From NCBI GenBank assembly GCA_013298165.1, contig JAAFJU010000024.1:1-45527 (forward strand): a stretch of 45,527 bases of DNA, read 5' to 3'. Made by a program: the position numbers and the translations under genes. Source of the stretch: Synechococcales cyanobacterium bin31.maxbin.ball.101 (GTDB lineage Bacteria > Cyanobacteriota > Cyanobacteriia > Leptolyngbyales > Leptolyngbyaceae). This document shows, one piece after another, positions 24,129-32,869 of this stretch; position 1 is the first letter of the stretch, and every line of letters begins with the position of its first letter. A model generated the notes under the pieces. The model saw only the letters and a list, made by a program, of their open reading frames with translations, searched no databases and was not told the origin of the DNA.

Positions 24129-25571
24129 TTAATACACCTTCAAGACACCCAAGTAAGCATCCCGAACGGCATCGGCTTCCGGATTAAACGGTTGCGGGGC
24201 GATCGCATTGGGCAGTGTAATCAGTCCCCCAAAGGTCACGGTCCCAAAAATCGCCACTTTACCATTTCGAGCCGCGATCGCATTAGGCACTCCACCCCCC
24301 TTCGGCAACGCTGCAAAACTCGTCCAACGCAGGCGCTGCTTGAAGTCTGGCGTCACCATCATGAACGTAAAATCATCTCCCGTATAGGGCGCGACGGGCT
24401 GTCCAGAAATCACGTTTTGATTGCGGCTTGCAATTTGGTACGCAGATAAACTGCTGATATAGACATTGCCTCTCCCATCCACATCAATGCCACAGTCCTT
24501 AGCCCGAATCGTATTGGCTTGATTGTTTTTAGTATCATTGCGCGGGATGGCATATTGGCCTGCTAGCACCTTACCCGTGGCAATATCAATCTTGGCAAAG
24601 TACACCATGTGGTTGGATTTTGAATTGTAGGTGTCGCTGAACATATCCAGCTTCACTCTCGTCTCCGTGCTCAAGTCTGCCCCATTCCAGCGGAAGACAG
24701 AGTTCCCACCTGCACTCTCACCCAGGACGATCGGTTCGCCCTTAGGACCGAGAACCACGCGATACATCCGACTATCGGCCATATCTTTACCTAAGGTCGC
24801 CGGATTAAAGTCCCAAGTCCGCCAAGACTCTTGCAGGGTATCTCGATTTAGAGCATAGAGAAAGGGAACTTGAACGGGAACACCTGCGTTTTTACGATTA
24901 CTAAAGCCCGTGACATAAACGCGATTTGTAGCTTTATCAATTGCGACATCATTCACAAACGTCCGATCGATCTTCACCGAAGCCAAAGCTTGTCCATCGG
25001 GTGCAAAGGTTTGAACCACTCCAGCCCGCAAGACCACCACGCGCCAAGATCCATCGATCGCCACCCGCGTCTGTCCACCATCGGGCGATCCGTCTCCTAC
25101 GGGCAGTCCAGTCAACGGTTTTTGCCACAGAACTTTCAGCGTTGCCGGATCAAGCATTGCAATTCCAAAGTCCCCACTCACCACCAATCGATTGCCACCG
25201 GGCGTAATGCTCATGTCATCAACACGATTACCCAGGGTGGTTTCGATCGTGACCTTCCCCTCATTGTTCAGCCGCATCACTTTTCCCGGCTGAGCTACAG
25301 CCGTCCCCGGTGCCAATTGGCGCACCTGCCCCATCGTTTGTAAATTTACGAAATTCCCGGCAACGATCGGCTCCCCGGTTGCACTAAACACAACACCCCT
25401 AGCTTGATCATCACCATTCCCGCCTAAGTATGTTCCCGTCGTCAATGTATGATTTGTTTCAGCGACGAAAGGGGCTTTAACTTGGGCGATCGTGGGCCGA
25501 GACAAGCCAAAACTCAATGCTGCAAGTGATAAAGAGATACTTAGCTGGGAGATGAATGAGATTAATTTCAT
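24129..25571 (-). CDS. Secreted beta-propeller-like protein
   Basis: A 480-aa protein with a signal peptide (MKLISFISQLSISLSLAALS, ending near TIAQ). The mature protein has repeated beta blade patterns, such as YLGGNGDDQARGVVFSATGEPIVAGN, VNDVAIDKATNRVYVTGFS, and CGIDVDGRGNVYISS. This is like SBBP/PQQ-type propellers. No catalytic motif is visible. It is likely periplasmic or cell-surface. The precise family and ligand cannot be named. Confidence 0.75.
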   Translation of the reverse strand: MKLISFISQLSISLSLAALSFGLSRPTIAQVKAPFVAETNHTLTTGTYLGGNGDDQARGVVFSATGEPIVAGNFVNLQTMGQVRQLAPGTAVAQPGKVMRLNNEGKVTIETTLGNRVDDMSITPGGNRLVVSGDFGIAMLDPATLKVLWQKPLTGLPVGDGSPDGGQTRVAIDGSWRVVVLRAGVVQTFAPDGQALASVKIDRTFVNDVAIDKATNRVYVTGFSNRKNAGVPVQVPFLYALNRDTLQESWRTWDFNPATLGKDMADSRMYRVVLGPKGEPIVLGESAGGNSVFRWNGADLSTETRVKLDMFSDTYNSKSNHMVYFAKIDIATGKVLAGQYAIPRNDTKNNQANTIRAKDCGIDVDGRGNVYISSLSAYQIASRNQNVISGQPVAPYTGDDFTFMMVTPDFKQRLRWTSFAALPKGGGVPNAIAARNGKVAIFGTVTFGGLITLPNAIAPQPFNPEADAVRDAYLGVLKVY

Positions 25572-25847
25572 AAGTAAATATACAGTTATGTTGAATCGTT
25601 TATGAACTCAGTATTACGTAGATTTCTTGATTTGGAAAGAGGTGGTCTACGTCTTTAGGTCAGTCAGTAATCAATCCAAGGAGGTAGGTTGCTGATATGT
25701 AAAGCTAACTTGATAAAGTTCTGATATGGCTTGCGTGTAATGACTTAGATTTTTTCGGTCAAGCGATGGAATTGGCAGCTAGTTGAGGAAAACTAACGAA
25801 AAACTGAGGCAAGATAGAAGAGCGCGGCTCAGTTTTATGGCGATACC

Positions 25848-26966
25848 ATGACGTTTGAAATGGCTATTTCACCGATCCTTTCACCGATCCTTTCCTTGAC
25901 CGTTGGAAGTTTATTTTTCTATCTTGGGATGAAGATTGGACGCATGATGTTGTTGAAAGGGGCAACGGCGAACGATTTATTTCGGGGTAAGGAGTGGATG
26001 GCGATCGGATTTATTGCCTTCTACCTATTGTTATTACTAGTCGCTGTCAACTTGCCGCAATACCAAAATTTTCCCCTGCAATGGCGAGTCTATGGAATGC
26101 AGGGCAGTTGGATTTTGATTCGGAGTTTATTTTTAGGGGCGATCGGCTGTGCGGTGATGATTGGCTGGCGGACGGCGCGGGTGCAATTGGGAATGATTGC
26201 AGTGGTGGGTGCGATCGGATTGTTTTGCTTTACCGCCGCAGAAGGCTATTTTCTATCGCCCATTTACAAAGACCTGAGCAATAATCTTCAACTCAATCGC
26301 ATTTTTAAACAAACCTCCTCCAGTAGCTGTGCGCCTGCGGCTCTAGCCACGCTTCTACAGCGCTGGGGCTTAAAAAATGCCACGGAGTCCACTGTCGCCA
26401 AAGCCGCAGGGACGAGCCTGATGGGAACAACGATGCCTCAGGTGATTCAGGCAGCGCAGTCGTTTGGGTTAACGGGATTGGAACTCAAACCAACCTGGGA
26501 ACAGATGCAGCGAATCAATCGACCGGGAATTTTAGCAGTGTGGCAAATCACGACAACTGGACGCAAACTGCCCCATGCGATCGCCCTCATGGCCCTCGAC
26601 GAGAAGAATGCAGTCATTGCCGACCCAGCCACAGGTCGATATGATCTGATGAGTCGAGCAGAGTTTAAAACCATATGGCGCGATGAATATGTTCCGATTT
26701 TCCGATCGACTGAACTGGCCTTTTCTGAGCAGCAGGCGATCGACTATTTCACAAAGCTCAAGTACATCGGCAGCTTCAAAGAGCGCGTCAAAACCTTTCA
26801 AGCCGACATGGGGCTAAAGCAAACAGGCAGTCTTGATCCGCAAACAACGCTGATGCTGATGGGGAAATTTTTACAGGATTCTCCGACGTTAGACATTGCC
26901 ACCTTCAATCGAGAAACCGAAAAATATATGAACTGTGAAAACAATCCCGATCGTTGCGTCTGGTAA
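25848..26966 (+). CDS. Membrane-anchored C39-type cysteine peptidase
   Basis: A 372-aa protein. Residues 1-140 hold four or five hydrophobic helices (for example WMAIGFIAFYLLLLLVAVNL). A C39 papain-like domain follows: C161 in TSSSSCAPAALATLL, H243 in PHAIALMAL, and D259 in IADPATGRYD. C39 domains usually cleave double-glycine leader peptides inside ABC exporters; here there is no ABC ATPase or exporter domain. The C-terminal helices (YIGSFKERVKTFQADMGLKQTGSLDPQTTLMLM) resemble a peptidoglycan-binding-like domain. The ATG at 25848 is used; M5 is an alternative. The substrate is unknown. Confidence 0.85.
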   Translation: MTFEMAISPILSPILSLTVGSLFFYLGMKIGRMMLLKGATANDLFRGKEWMAIGFIAFYLLLLLVAVNLPQYQNFPLQWRVYGMQGSWILIRSLFLGAIGCAVMIGWRTARVQLGMIAVVGAIGLFCFTAAEGYFLSPIYKDLSNNLQLNRIFKQTSSSSCAPAALATLLQRWGLKNATESTVAKAAGTSLMGTTMPQVIQAAQSFGLTGLELKPTWEQMQRINRPGILAVWQITTTGRKLPHAIALMALDEKNAVIADPATGRYDLMSRAEFKTIWRDEYVPIFRSTELAFSEQQAIDYFTKLKYIGSFKERVKTFQADMGLKQTGSLDPQTTLMLMGKFLQDSPTLDIATFNRETEKYMNCENNPDRCVW

Positions 26967-27034
26967 ATCATGAAACTTGATCCCATCAGTTCGAGATATA
27001 ATTCACTCTAGTTGACGTTGCAGGCGATCGTCCC

Positions 27035-27523
27035 ATGGTCCAATCTCAAGAAACGTTTACTTTACGAGGTGATGGAAAACATAGTGCGATTCTATCTGAA
27101 CTGGCGACAATGCTTAATACAGGATTAAGACGGTCGAAAATTGCTCGACCTTTTATGAGATTAGACTGTCAGTTTGGTGATCGACTTATTATTCCTGATA
27201 TTGCGGTCTTCACCTGGGATCACATTGCACGAGATAGTTCTGGCGAAGTTGCTAACGTGTTCACAAGAGCACCGGATTGGACAATTGAAATCTTGTCTCC
27301 CGATCAAAGCCAAACTAAAGTGGTTAAAAATATTATTCATTGCCTTAAGCATGACACTCAAATGGGGTGGATGATTGATCCAGACGATCGTACCGTCCTT
27401 GTCTATCAACCCAATCAAGAAATTGCCATTTTTGATGAGGCTGAAGCCCTGTTGCCCATGCCTGAATTTGCGAACAGTCTGCAATTGACGATCGGAGAAC
27501 TCTTTAGCTGGTTGGCAGATTGA
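27035..27523 (+). CDS. Uma2-family (DUF820) nuclease-like protein
   Basis: A 162-aa Uma2/DUF820 protein, a PD-(D/E)XK-fold family greatly expanded in cyanobacteria. Core motifs: IIPDIAVFTWDHI, WTIEILSPDQSQTKVVKNI and GWMIDPDDRTVLVYQ. It is a little shorter than usual (about 190) at the N-terminus, where the leading helix is reduced to KHSAILSELATMLN. Activity is unproven for the family in general. No operon partner is apparent. Confidence 0.88.
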   Translation: MVQSQETFTLRGDGKHSAILSELATMLNTGLRRSKIARPFMRLDCQFGDRLIIPDIAVFTWDHIARDSSGEVANVFTRAPDWTIEILSPDQSQTKVVKNIIHCLKHDTQMGWMIDPDDRTVLVYQPNQEIAIFDEAEALLPMPEFANSLQLTIGELFSWLAD

Positions 27524-27621
27524 GTCGTAGAACCGTTACCAGAGGTTTCTAGATTTCCGTCCTCCCAATTCTTAAATTGGCTCTTTATAATTGAGGCAAC
27601 CTCTAACTGGAGAACTAAACA

Positions 27622-27852
27622 ATGCACTTAGAACTCACCCCGATCGTTGTCCTCGGTCTTCTCGCCTTTGGACTCTACCAAGCCGCCAAAGATGTCAAAA
27701 ACACCCATAATCAGGTCACTTCTCCCCCAGACCTGATCCAAGACAATATCAATGCAGGAGCGGCTGAAGTCGTCCTTGAAGGTGCTTGCGAGAAGGCCAT
27801 TCCAACGATCGTCCATGTGGCTGAAGCGATCGCACATCATGCTAATTTCTAA
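27622..27852 (+). CDS. Small single-span membrane protein
   Basis: A 76-aa protein with one N-terminal hydrophobic helix (LTPIVVLGLLAFGLYQAA), then a short linker with HNQVTSPPDLIQD and an amphipathic tail (VLEGACEKAIPTIVHVAEAIA). AACTGGAG about 10 bases before the ATG is a reasonable ribosome-binding site. The Rpn gene starts 24 bases after the stop, so it may be its leader partner. Family unknown. Confidence 0.55.
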   Translation: MHLELTPIVVLGLLAFGLYQAAKDVKNTHNQVTSPPDLIQDNINAGAAEVVLEGACEKAIPTIVHVAEAIAHHANF

Positions 27853-27876
27853 AGCGTTGTTACTCAATCTGCACCC

Positions 27877-28770
27877 ATGACACGGACGATGCACGACAGT
27901 TTTGCCAAGGAATGGATGCAGGAAGTCCTGGCCGACTTTGGTGACGTAGAAATCGAAAAACAAATTGCGGGAGAGGTTCGAAAAATCGACCTCTACTTCT
28001 GTCCTAATCCCGATGCCTTGGAGGCTTTGAAAGACCTGGGATTACTCGGTCGCATGGTTTCAAAACCTGCGCTCCTCGAACCCTATCGTAACGCTGTGTC
28101 ACGGCGAAATATTCGGAACAGTCGAGACAAAGGCTTTCAATTTGAGGAAGAACTCGAACGGGAGGCAAAACGGGCCAAACGGAAACTTCGATCGAAAGAT
28201 TATCCGTTCATCTGGATTTTGACCCCAACACTATCACCCAGACTCCAAAAGATGTCAAAAGGCGAGGAAAAACGAGGTTGGGGACCGGGGATCTATTTTT
28301 TGGCAGAAATTGACCAGACGATCGTGATTGCCATTCATCAGTTACCTAAGACGATCGACACCCTATTTTTAAGGTTGTTGGGACGGGATAACGTTCAAAG
28401 GGAAGCTGTCACAGAGCTGTTGGCCCTGCCTCCAGATCATCCCTACCGAGGAGAAACCCTGCGGCATATTTCAAGGTTGCAAATCAATCTCAAACTACGG
28501 CACAATAAAACCAAGGATTTACGGGAGGTCATCATGAACTTAGCGCCAGCCTATGACAAGTGGTTAGAGGAGACCCTAACGCAAGGCCGGAAAGAAGGCC
28601 GGAAAGAAGGCCGGAAAGAAGGCCGTGAAGAAGGGCATGAGGAAGGGAGTAAGGAAACAGGGATAACGATCGCACGTCGAATGTTACAAATCAATCTTCC
28701 GATCGAGACGATCGTCCAAGTCACAGGACTGTCCATCGAAGTCGTCCAATCCCTCCAATCAAACGACTAA
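27877..28770 (+). CDS. Rpn-family nuclease/transposase-like protein
   Basis: A 297-aa protein of the Rpn/PD-(D/E)XK (transposase-31-related) group. N-terminal MHDSFAKEWMQEVLADFGDVEIEKQIAGEVRKIDLYF holds the core with an ERIxL-like pattern. The C-terminal half has the charged repeat ending (GRKEGRKEGRKEGREEG) and a helical tail that reads GITIARRMLQINLPIETIVQVTGLS, as in many Rpn proteins. The first ATG at 27877 or M5 (27889) may be used. The gene belongs with Uma2 in a short nuclease-rich stretch. No inverted repeats or transposase partner flank it. Confidence 0.82.
   Translation: MTRTMHDSFAKEWMQEVLADFGDVEIEKQIAGEVRKIDLYFCPNPDALEALKDLGLLGRMVSKPALLEPYRNAVSRRNIRNSRDKGFQFEEELEREAKRAKRKLRSKDYPFIWILTPTLSPRLQKMSKGEEKRGWGPGIYFLAEIDQTIVIAIHQLPKTIDTLFLRLLGRDNVQREAVTELLALPPDHPYRGETLRHISRLQINLKLRHNKTKDLREVIMNLAPAYDKWLEETLTQGRKEGRKEGRKEGREEGHEEGSKETGITIARRMLQINLPIETIVQVTGLSIEVVQSLQSND
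28587..28625. repeat. 12-bp tandem repeat inside the Rpn gene
   Basis: GGCCGGAAAGAA is repeated three times in phase with the reading frame, followed by a diverged fourth copy. It encodes the GRKE repeats. Because the unit is 12 bases, copy-number change keeps the frame. Confidence 0.85.
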
Positions 28771-28834
28771 TGCAGCACGGCTAATGCAGCATGGCTGATA
28801 CAATAAGCCTTACTCCCGGCTAGCTAGATCTACC

Positions 28835-30223
28835 ATGTCCCAAACCTCGATCGTCCCCAGCGCTATTCCCGACAACGCCCCGGCTGACGCCCCTTGTCGA
28901 GGGTTTGATGCGTTTAGTCCGCCCAGTGACAAGCTGATCGATGCCTGTGTCCATTGCGGCTTTTGTCTGTCCACATGCCCGAGCTACCGTGTCCTCGGCA
29001 CCGAAACAGACTCTCCCCGTGGCCGGATTTACCTGATGGATGGCATTAACGAAGGCACCATTCCCTTCTCCCCTGCGACGATCGAGCATTTTGATACCTG
29101 TCTCGGCTGTCTCGCCTGCGTCACCACCTGCCCGTCCGGTGTGCAATACGACAAACTGATCGAATCCACCCGCGCCCAAGTCACGCGCAACGTCGATCGT
29201 CCGCCCGTGGAAAAACTCTTGCGAAGCCTGGTTTTTAATCTCTTTCCCTATCCCGATCGGCTTCGGCTTCTCCTGCGCCCCATCACCCTCTACCAAAAAA
29301 TGGGACTGCAAACCTGGGTCCGATCGATGGGATTTTTGAAACTTATTTCGCCGCAGTTATCCGCGATGGAAGGCATGTTGCCGAAATTGCCTGCGGGAGC
29401 CTTTGAGGATACATTACCCGAAATTGTCGAATCCCAAACGCCTCAGCGCTATCGCGTGGGAATGCTCCTAGGCTGTGTGCAGAGACTCTTTAATCCTGCG
29501 GTGAATGATGCCACCATGCGAGTCTTGACGGCCAATGGTTGCCAAGTGGTGATTCCCAAAAGCCAAGGCTGCTGCGGGGCTTTATCCCACCACCAGGGTG
29601 AAGAAGCGCAAGCGCGATCGTTCGCAAAGCAAATGATCGATATCTTTGAAGCGCAAAACGTTGACTATGTATTGATCAATGCTTCAGGCTGTGGTCATAC
29701 CATGAAGGAGTATGGGCATTTGCTGAAGGACGATGCAGAGTATGCCGATCGAGCCGCGCAGTTTGTGTTGAAAGTGCGAGATGTTCAGGAATTTCTGGCA
29801 GAAGTGGGACTGACGGCCAAACTTTCGAGCTTGCAGGACGAGCCGTTGTCCATCGTCTATCAAGATGCCTGTCACATGATCCATGGCCAAAAAATCACCG
29901 CCCAACCCCGAAAGCTCTTACGTCAAATCCCTGGCGTGACGCTCAAGGAACCGATCGACGCTGCTCTATGCTGCGGCAGTGCGGGCGTTTACAACATTTT
30001 TCAGCCTGAGATCGCAGCGGAACTCGGACAGCAAAAAGTAACCAATCTGACGCGCACCGGAGCGACGGCGATCGCCAGTGCCAACATTGGCTGCTACGTC
30101 CAAATTTCCAAGCATCTTGGGATTCAGGGAAAAGCGGTTCCCGTTCTACATCCCATGCAATTGTTGGACTACTCTATTCGGGGCGTTCAACTGGCAGACC
30201 ACCCGATGGAGACGATGGAGTAA
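28835..30223 (+). CDS. glcF: Glycolate oxidase iron-sulfur subunit
   Basis: A 462-aa Fe-S subunit of glycolate dehydrogenase (photorespiratory glycolate to glyoxylate, cytoplasmic face of the membrane). Two ferredoxin-type 4Fe-4S motifs are complete: C38, C41, C44, C48 (CVHCGFCLSTCP) and C89, C92, C95, C99 (CLGCLACVTTCP). Two CCG domains follow, with LGCVQRLFNPAVND, GCCGALSHHQGEEA, then DACHMIHGQ and LCCGSAGVYNIFQPEIA. GlcD and GlcE subunits are not in the window. The end overlaps the minus-strand histidine kinase by 50 bases. Confidence 0.93.
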   Translation: MSQTSIVPSAIPDNAPADAPCRGFDAFSPPSDKLIDACVHCGFCLSTCPSYRVLGTETDSPRGRIYLMDGINEGTIPFSPATIEHFDTCLGCLACVTTCPSGVQYDKLIESTRAQVTRNVDRPPVEKLLRSLVFNLFPYPDRLRLLLRPITLYQKMGLQTWVRSMGFLKLISPQLSAMEGMLPKLPAGAFEDTLPEIVESQTPQRYRVGMLLGCVQRLFNPAVNDATMRVLTANGCQVVIPKSQGCCGALSHHQGEEAQARSFAKQMIDIFEAQNVDYVLINASGCGHTMKEYGHLLKDDAEYADRAAQFVLKVRDVQEFLAEVGLTAKLSSLQDEPLSIVYQDACHMIHGQKITAQPRKLLRQIPGVTLKEPIDAALCCGSAGVYNIFQPEIAAELGQQKVTNLTRTGATAIASANIGCYVQISKHLGIQGKAVPVLHPMQLLDYSIRGVQLADHPMETME

Positions 30224-32120
30224 CCAAGGCCGTCGTCGGCGTCACCCAAGATTGCTTGAGAGGAATGCGTAGATAAAAGGTCGTGCCCTGGCCCTGTTCA
30301 GACTCATAGCCCAGCTTGCCACCGTGTTTGTCCACAATGATTCGGTGGCTGATGGGTAAGCCGAGACCTTGACCCTGGCCGATCGGCTTCGTGGTGAAAA
30401 ATGGATTAAACATTTTCGATCGGACCTCCATGGCAATGGGCGGCCCATCATTCCAAATCTGAACTTCTACATCATCTTGGAGTTGTTGAGTCGTAATTCG
30501 AATCAAGGGCCGAGCGACTTTATTGACTTCCAAACTATCGATCGCATTGTTCAGCAAATGCAAAAAGACCTGATTCAGCTCGTCAGCATAACATTCAACT
30601 TCGGGAAGATCACCGTAGGATTTGAGGAGTTCAATGGAATGACTGGCATTCAATTGACTGAGCCGATAATTCAAAACAAATAGCGTACTTTCTAAGCCCT
30701 CATGGAGATTGACCTGTTTTAATCCACCCTCATCCAAACGACTAAAATTGCGTAACGTCAAAATCAACTGACGAATTCGATCGGCTCCGTTTTGCATGGA
30801 ATCTAGAACCTTTGGAAAATCTTCCCGGATATAATCCAGCTCTAGATCTTCGATAATGTCGTCGAGTATCGGATTGGGTTGAGGATATTGGGCTTGATAA
30901 GCCGCAACTAGGGTGAACAGATCTCGGAGATACTCTTGGGCGTGGTTAAGATTGCCGTAGATAAAACTGACTGGATTGTTAATCTCATGGGCTAACCCCG
31001 CAACCAATTGCCCGAGGCTACTCATTTTTTCGGTTTGAACCAGTTGGGTTTGGGCTTGCTGAAGTTCTAGCAAAATACATTCCAAGGCATCCGTCCGATC
31101 GCGCACCCGCATTTCTAAACTTTCATTGACTAGGGCTAAGTCTTGCTGAGTTTTGCGTTTCTCAGAAATCATCGCCAGCATTAACAACGTCGTCAATGTA
31201 ATCGTTGCCATGAAGCTTTGCAGTAGCATCAGAGAGTCATTCAAAGACGATCGTAAAAAGGGTCCCCGCCCCATAGCCGTAGCCAATACAGTCATTAAAG
31301 TAACGAGAACAATGCCTAACGTCGCACCACTATCGCCCAGACGGATCGCGGCCCACAGCAATCCTGGCAACACTAAATACTGAAGGGGATAATCCGTCAA
31401 AAAAGTCACCCCCGTCAACAGCCCAAACCCCAGCATCAAAACCAAGATTTCCCAGGTCCGATTCCAGACCAAGTGACTCCATCGAAACCGTCGCAAACTC
31501 ACCAGCATCGGCATCCCGATAATCACACTCAGGGCATCTCCAATCCACCAAGTCTTCCAAATCTCTCCATAGGCAGACCAAGGAATCACCTGCCCAATAC
31601 CCATCGATATTAGCGAAAACGTCGGCGTAATTGCGGGAATGCTTAATCCAATCAAAGCAAAGACCGCAACATTTCGAACCCGATCGAGAATGCGTCCCAC
31701 AAAGCACTTTCGCAACAAACTCGTCCCGATCACCGTACTGCCAATACTAAATAGGCTTTGCAATGCCGCTAATGTGACGGCTTTCTCTAGACTTTGCGTC
31801 TGCGTGAACGTGAAAAAATTATTCACAAAATTAGCAATAGCAATCCCAGGGATGAGGTGATTTCCTCCTAGGTAGAGCGTTGCCCAAGCGATCGGAGCAG
31901 GGATCCAAATCGGCGTAATATGGGGAGAATTGGGAAGTGCAAGGCCCATGGAAAGATGAGCTGCATAATAATAGGCAACCCCCGTCACGATTAGTAAAAC
32001 CCAAGTGAACGGATGAGAATAGGGGTTTAAGCTATCACGATTGGGGCGAGACCTAAACATAGTGGGCATGATGTGAGCACAGTAGCAATCTGTTCCTTCC
32101 CAGTATGCCCATTTGATCAA
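30174..32120 (-). CDS. Sensor histidine kinase with MASE1 membrane domain
   Basis: A 648-aa kinase (from the longest start; M18, at 32069, is more likely the true start). The first 320 residues form a MASE1 integral membrane sensor with about eight helices. A short coiled segment (SEKRKTQQDLALVNESLEMRV) leads to HisKA with H378 in LVAGLAHEINNPV, then the HATPase: N box LLNNAIDSLE, G box GQGQGLGLPISHRI and the final GQGTTFYLRI. No PAS, HAMP or response regulator is present, so it is an orphan kinase. The 3' end overlaps glcF on the other strand by 50 bases. Confidence 0.92.
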   Translation of the reverse strand: MIKWAYWEGTDCYCAHIMPTMFRSRPNRDSLNPYSHPFTWVLLIVTGVAYYYAAHLSMGLALPNSPHITPIWIPAPIAWATLYLGGNHLIPGIAIANFVNNFFTFTQTQSLEKAVTLAALQSLFSIGSTVIGTSLLRKCFVGRILDRVRNVAVFALIGLSIPAITPTFSLISMGIGQVIPWSAYGEIWKTWWIGDALSVIIGMPMLVSLRRFRWSHLVWNRTWEILVLMLGFGLLTGVTFLTDYPLQYLVLPGLLWAAIRLGDSGATLGIVLVTLMTVLATAMGRGPFLRSSLNDSLMLLQSFMATITLTTLLMLAMISEKRKTQQDLALVNESLEMRVRDRTDALECILLELQQAQTQLVQTEKMSSLGQLVAGLAHEINNPVSFIYGNLNHAQEYLRDLFTLVAAYQAQYPQPNPILDDIIEDLELDYIREDFPKVLDSMQNGADRIRQLILTLRNFSRLDEGGLKQVNLHEGLESTLFVLNYRLSQLNASHSIELLKSYGDLPEVECYADELNQVFLHLLNNAIDSLEVNKVARPLIRITTQQLQDDVEVQIWNDGPPIAMEVRSKMFNPFFTTKPIGQGQGLGLPISHRIIVDKHGGKLGYESEQGQGTTFYLRIPLKQSWVTPTTALVTPSSPSGGLPVERPE

Positions 32121-32185
32121 CCACTTAAGACGCTTAAGATGTGGATTTGGCTTAGATCTACCCTGAGAATGAAGAAATAGTAGCC

Positions 32186-32869
32186 CTAAGACAGAGAAGA
32201 AGGACTATCAACCCATAAACTCCAACTAGCCCTGGGATCGATCGTCAACGGCTGTCCCATGACGACTAAAAAATCCCGTTCACAAAGTAAGGCATAACGA
32301 TAATTGGAAAACTGTTGGCTGTCGATACTCATATACCGATTGAGTAAGCTTTCTAGAAGCTCAACAATCTGTCCTGACTTTTGGCTCCCTGCGCTCAAGA
32401 CCCAATCCGCATAAGCATGACGGGGTAAACCCAAAGAAATTAAGGACTGACCTAAAAAATGCAAGAGTCGAAAGCGAGGAACGATCGACGCTAAGATCAG
32501 CCCAAGTTCATCATTCCAAGCTGTGGAAATCAAAAAATCGGTATATCGCTGAATCACCGGATGAGGCGTCAACGGCATGGGAGAATCTCCCCATTTAGCC
32601 GCGATTTGGTGACGAACTCGGAGACTAGAGACGCTTTCACTCATCAACTGATGAAGTGCCGAAAACCCCTCCCAGTCAGGAGTTTTGGCAGCAGCAACGC
32701 CATAGGCTCTAGCACAGGCTTCCTGACAAAAAGACTCTTGACGCAAATATTGAATAAACTGATCCCTCGGTAAGGAACCGCCACTCAAATGTTGAATAAA
32801 AACACTGTTCAAACAAGCCTGGGTCAGATCCTCATTTGCGTACCATAGTTCTTCTGATCTCAGCAGCAT
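32186..32869 (-). CDS. TenA-family protein
   Basis: A 227-aa helical protein of the TenA/THI-4 family (thiamin salvage: aminopyrimidine aminohydrolase in the classical members). LLRSEELWYANEDLTQACLNSVFIQHL and the helix-rich FIQYLRQESFCQEACARAYG match the family. At the position where classical TenA has the substrate Asp (YLxQDYxY) it has Glu (YLRQESFC), so the enzyme may belong to a divergent branch. ATG 32869 is taken rather than 32890. The gene overlaps the FAD hydroxylase upstream on the same strand (stop at 32832), so both are likely coupled in translation. Confidence 0.75.
   Translation of the reverse strand: MLLRSEELWYANEDLTQACLNSVFIQHLSGGSLPRDQFIQYLRQESFCQEACARAYGVAAAKTPDWEGFSALHQLMSESVSSLRVRHQIAAKWGDSPMPLTPHPVIQRYTDFLISTAWNDELGLILASIVPRFRLLHFLGQSLISLGLPRHAYADWVLSAGSQKSGQIVELLESLLNRYMSIDSQQFSNYRYALLCERDFLVVMGQPLTIDPRASWSLWVDSPSSLS

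Noticed and set aside
28551-28736. Antisense frame over the Rpn repeat
   Set aside because: It only reflects the 12-bp repeat read on the other strand (repeated SFRP), not a gene.
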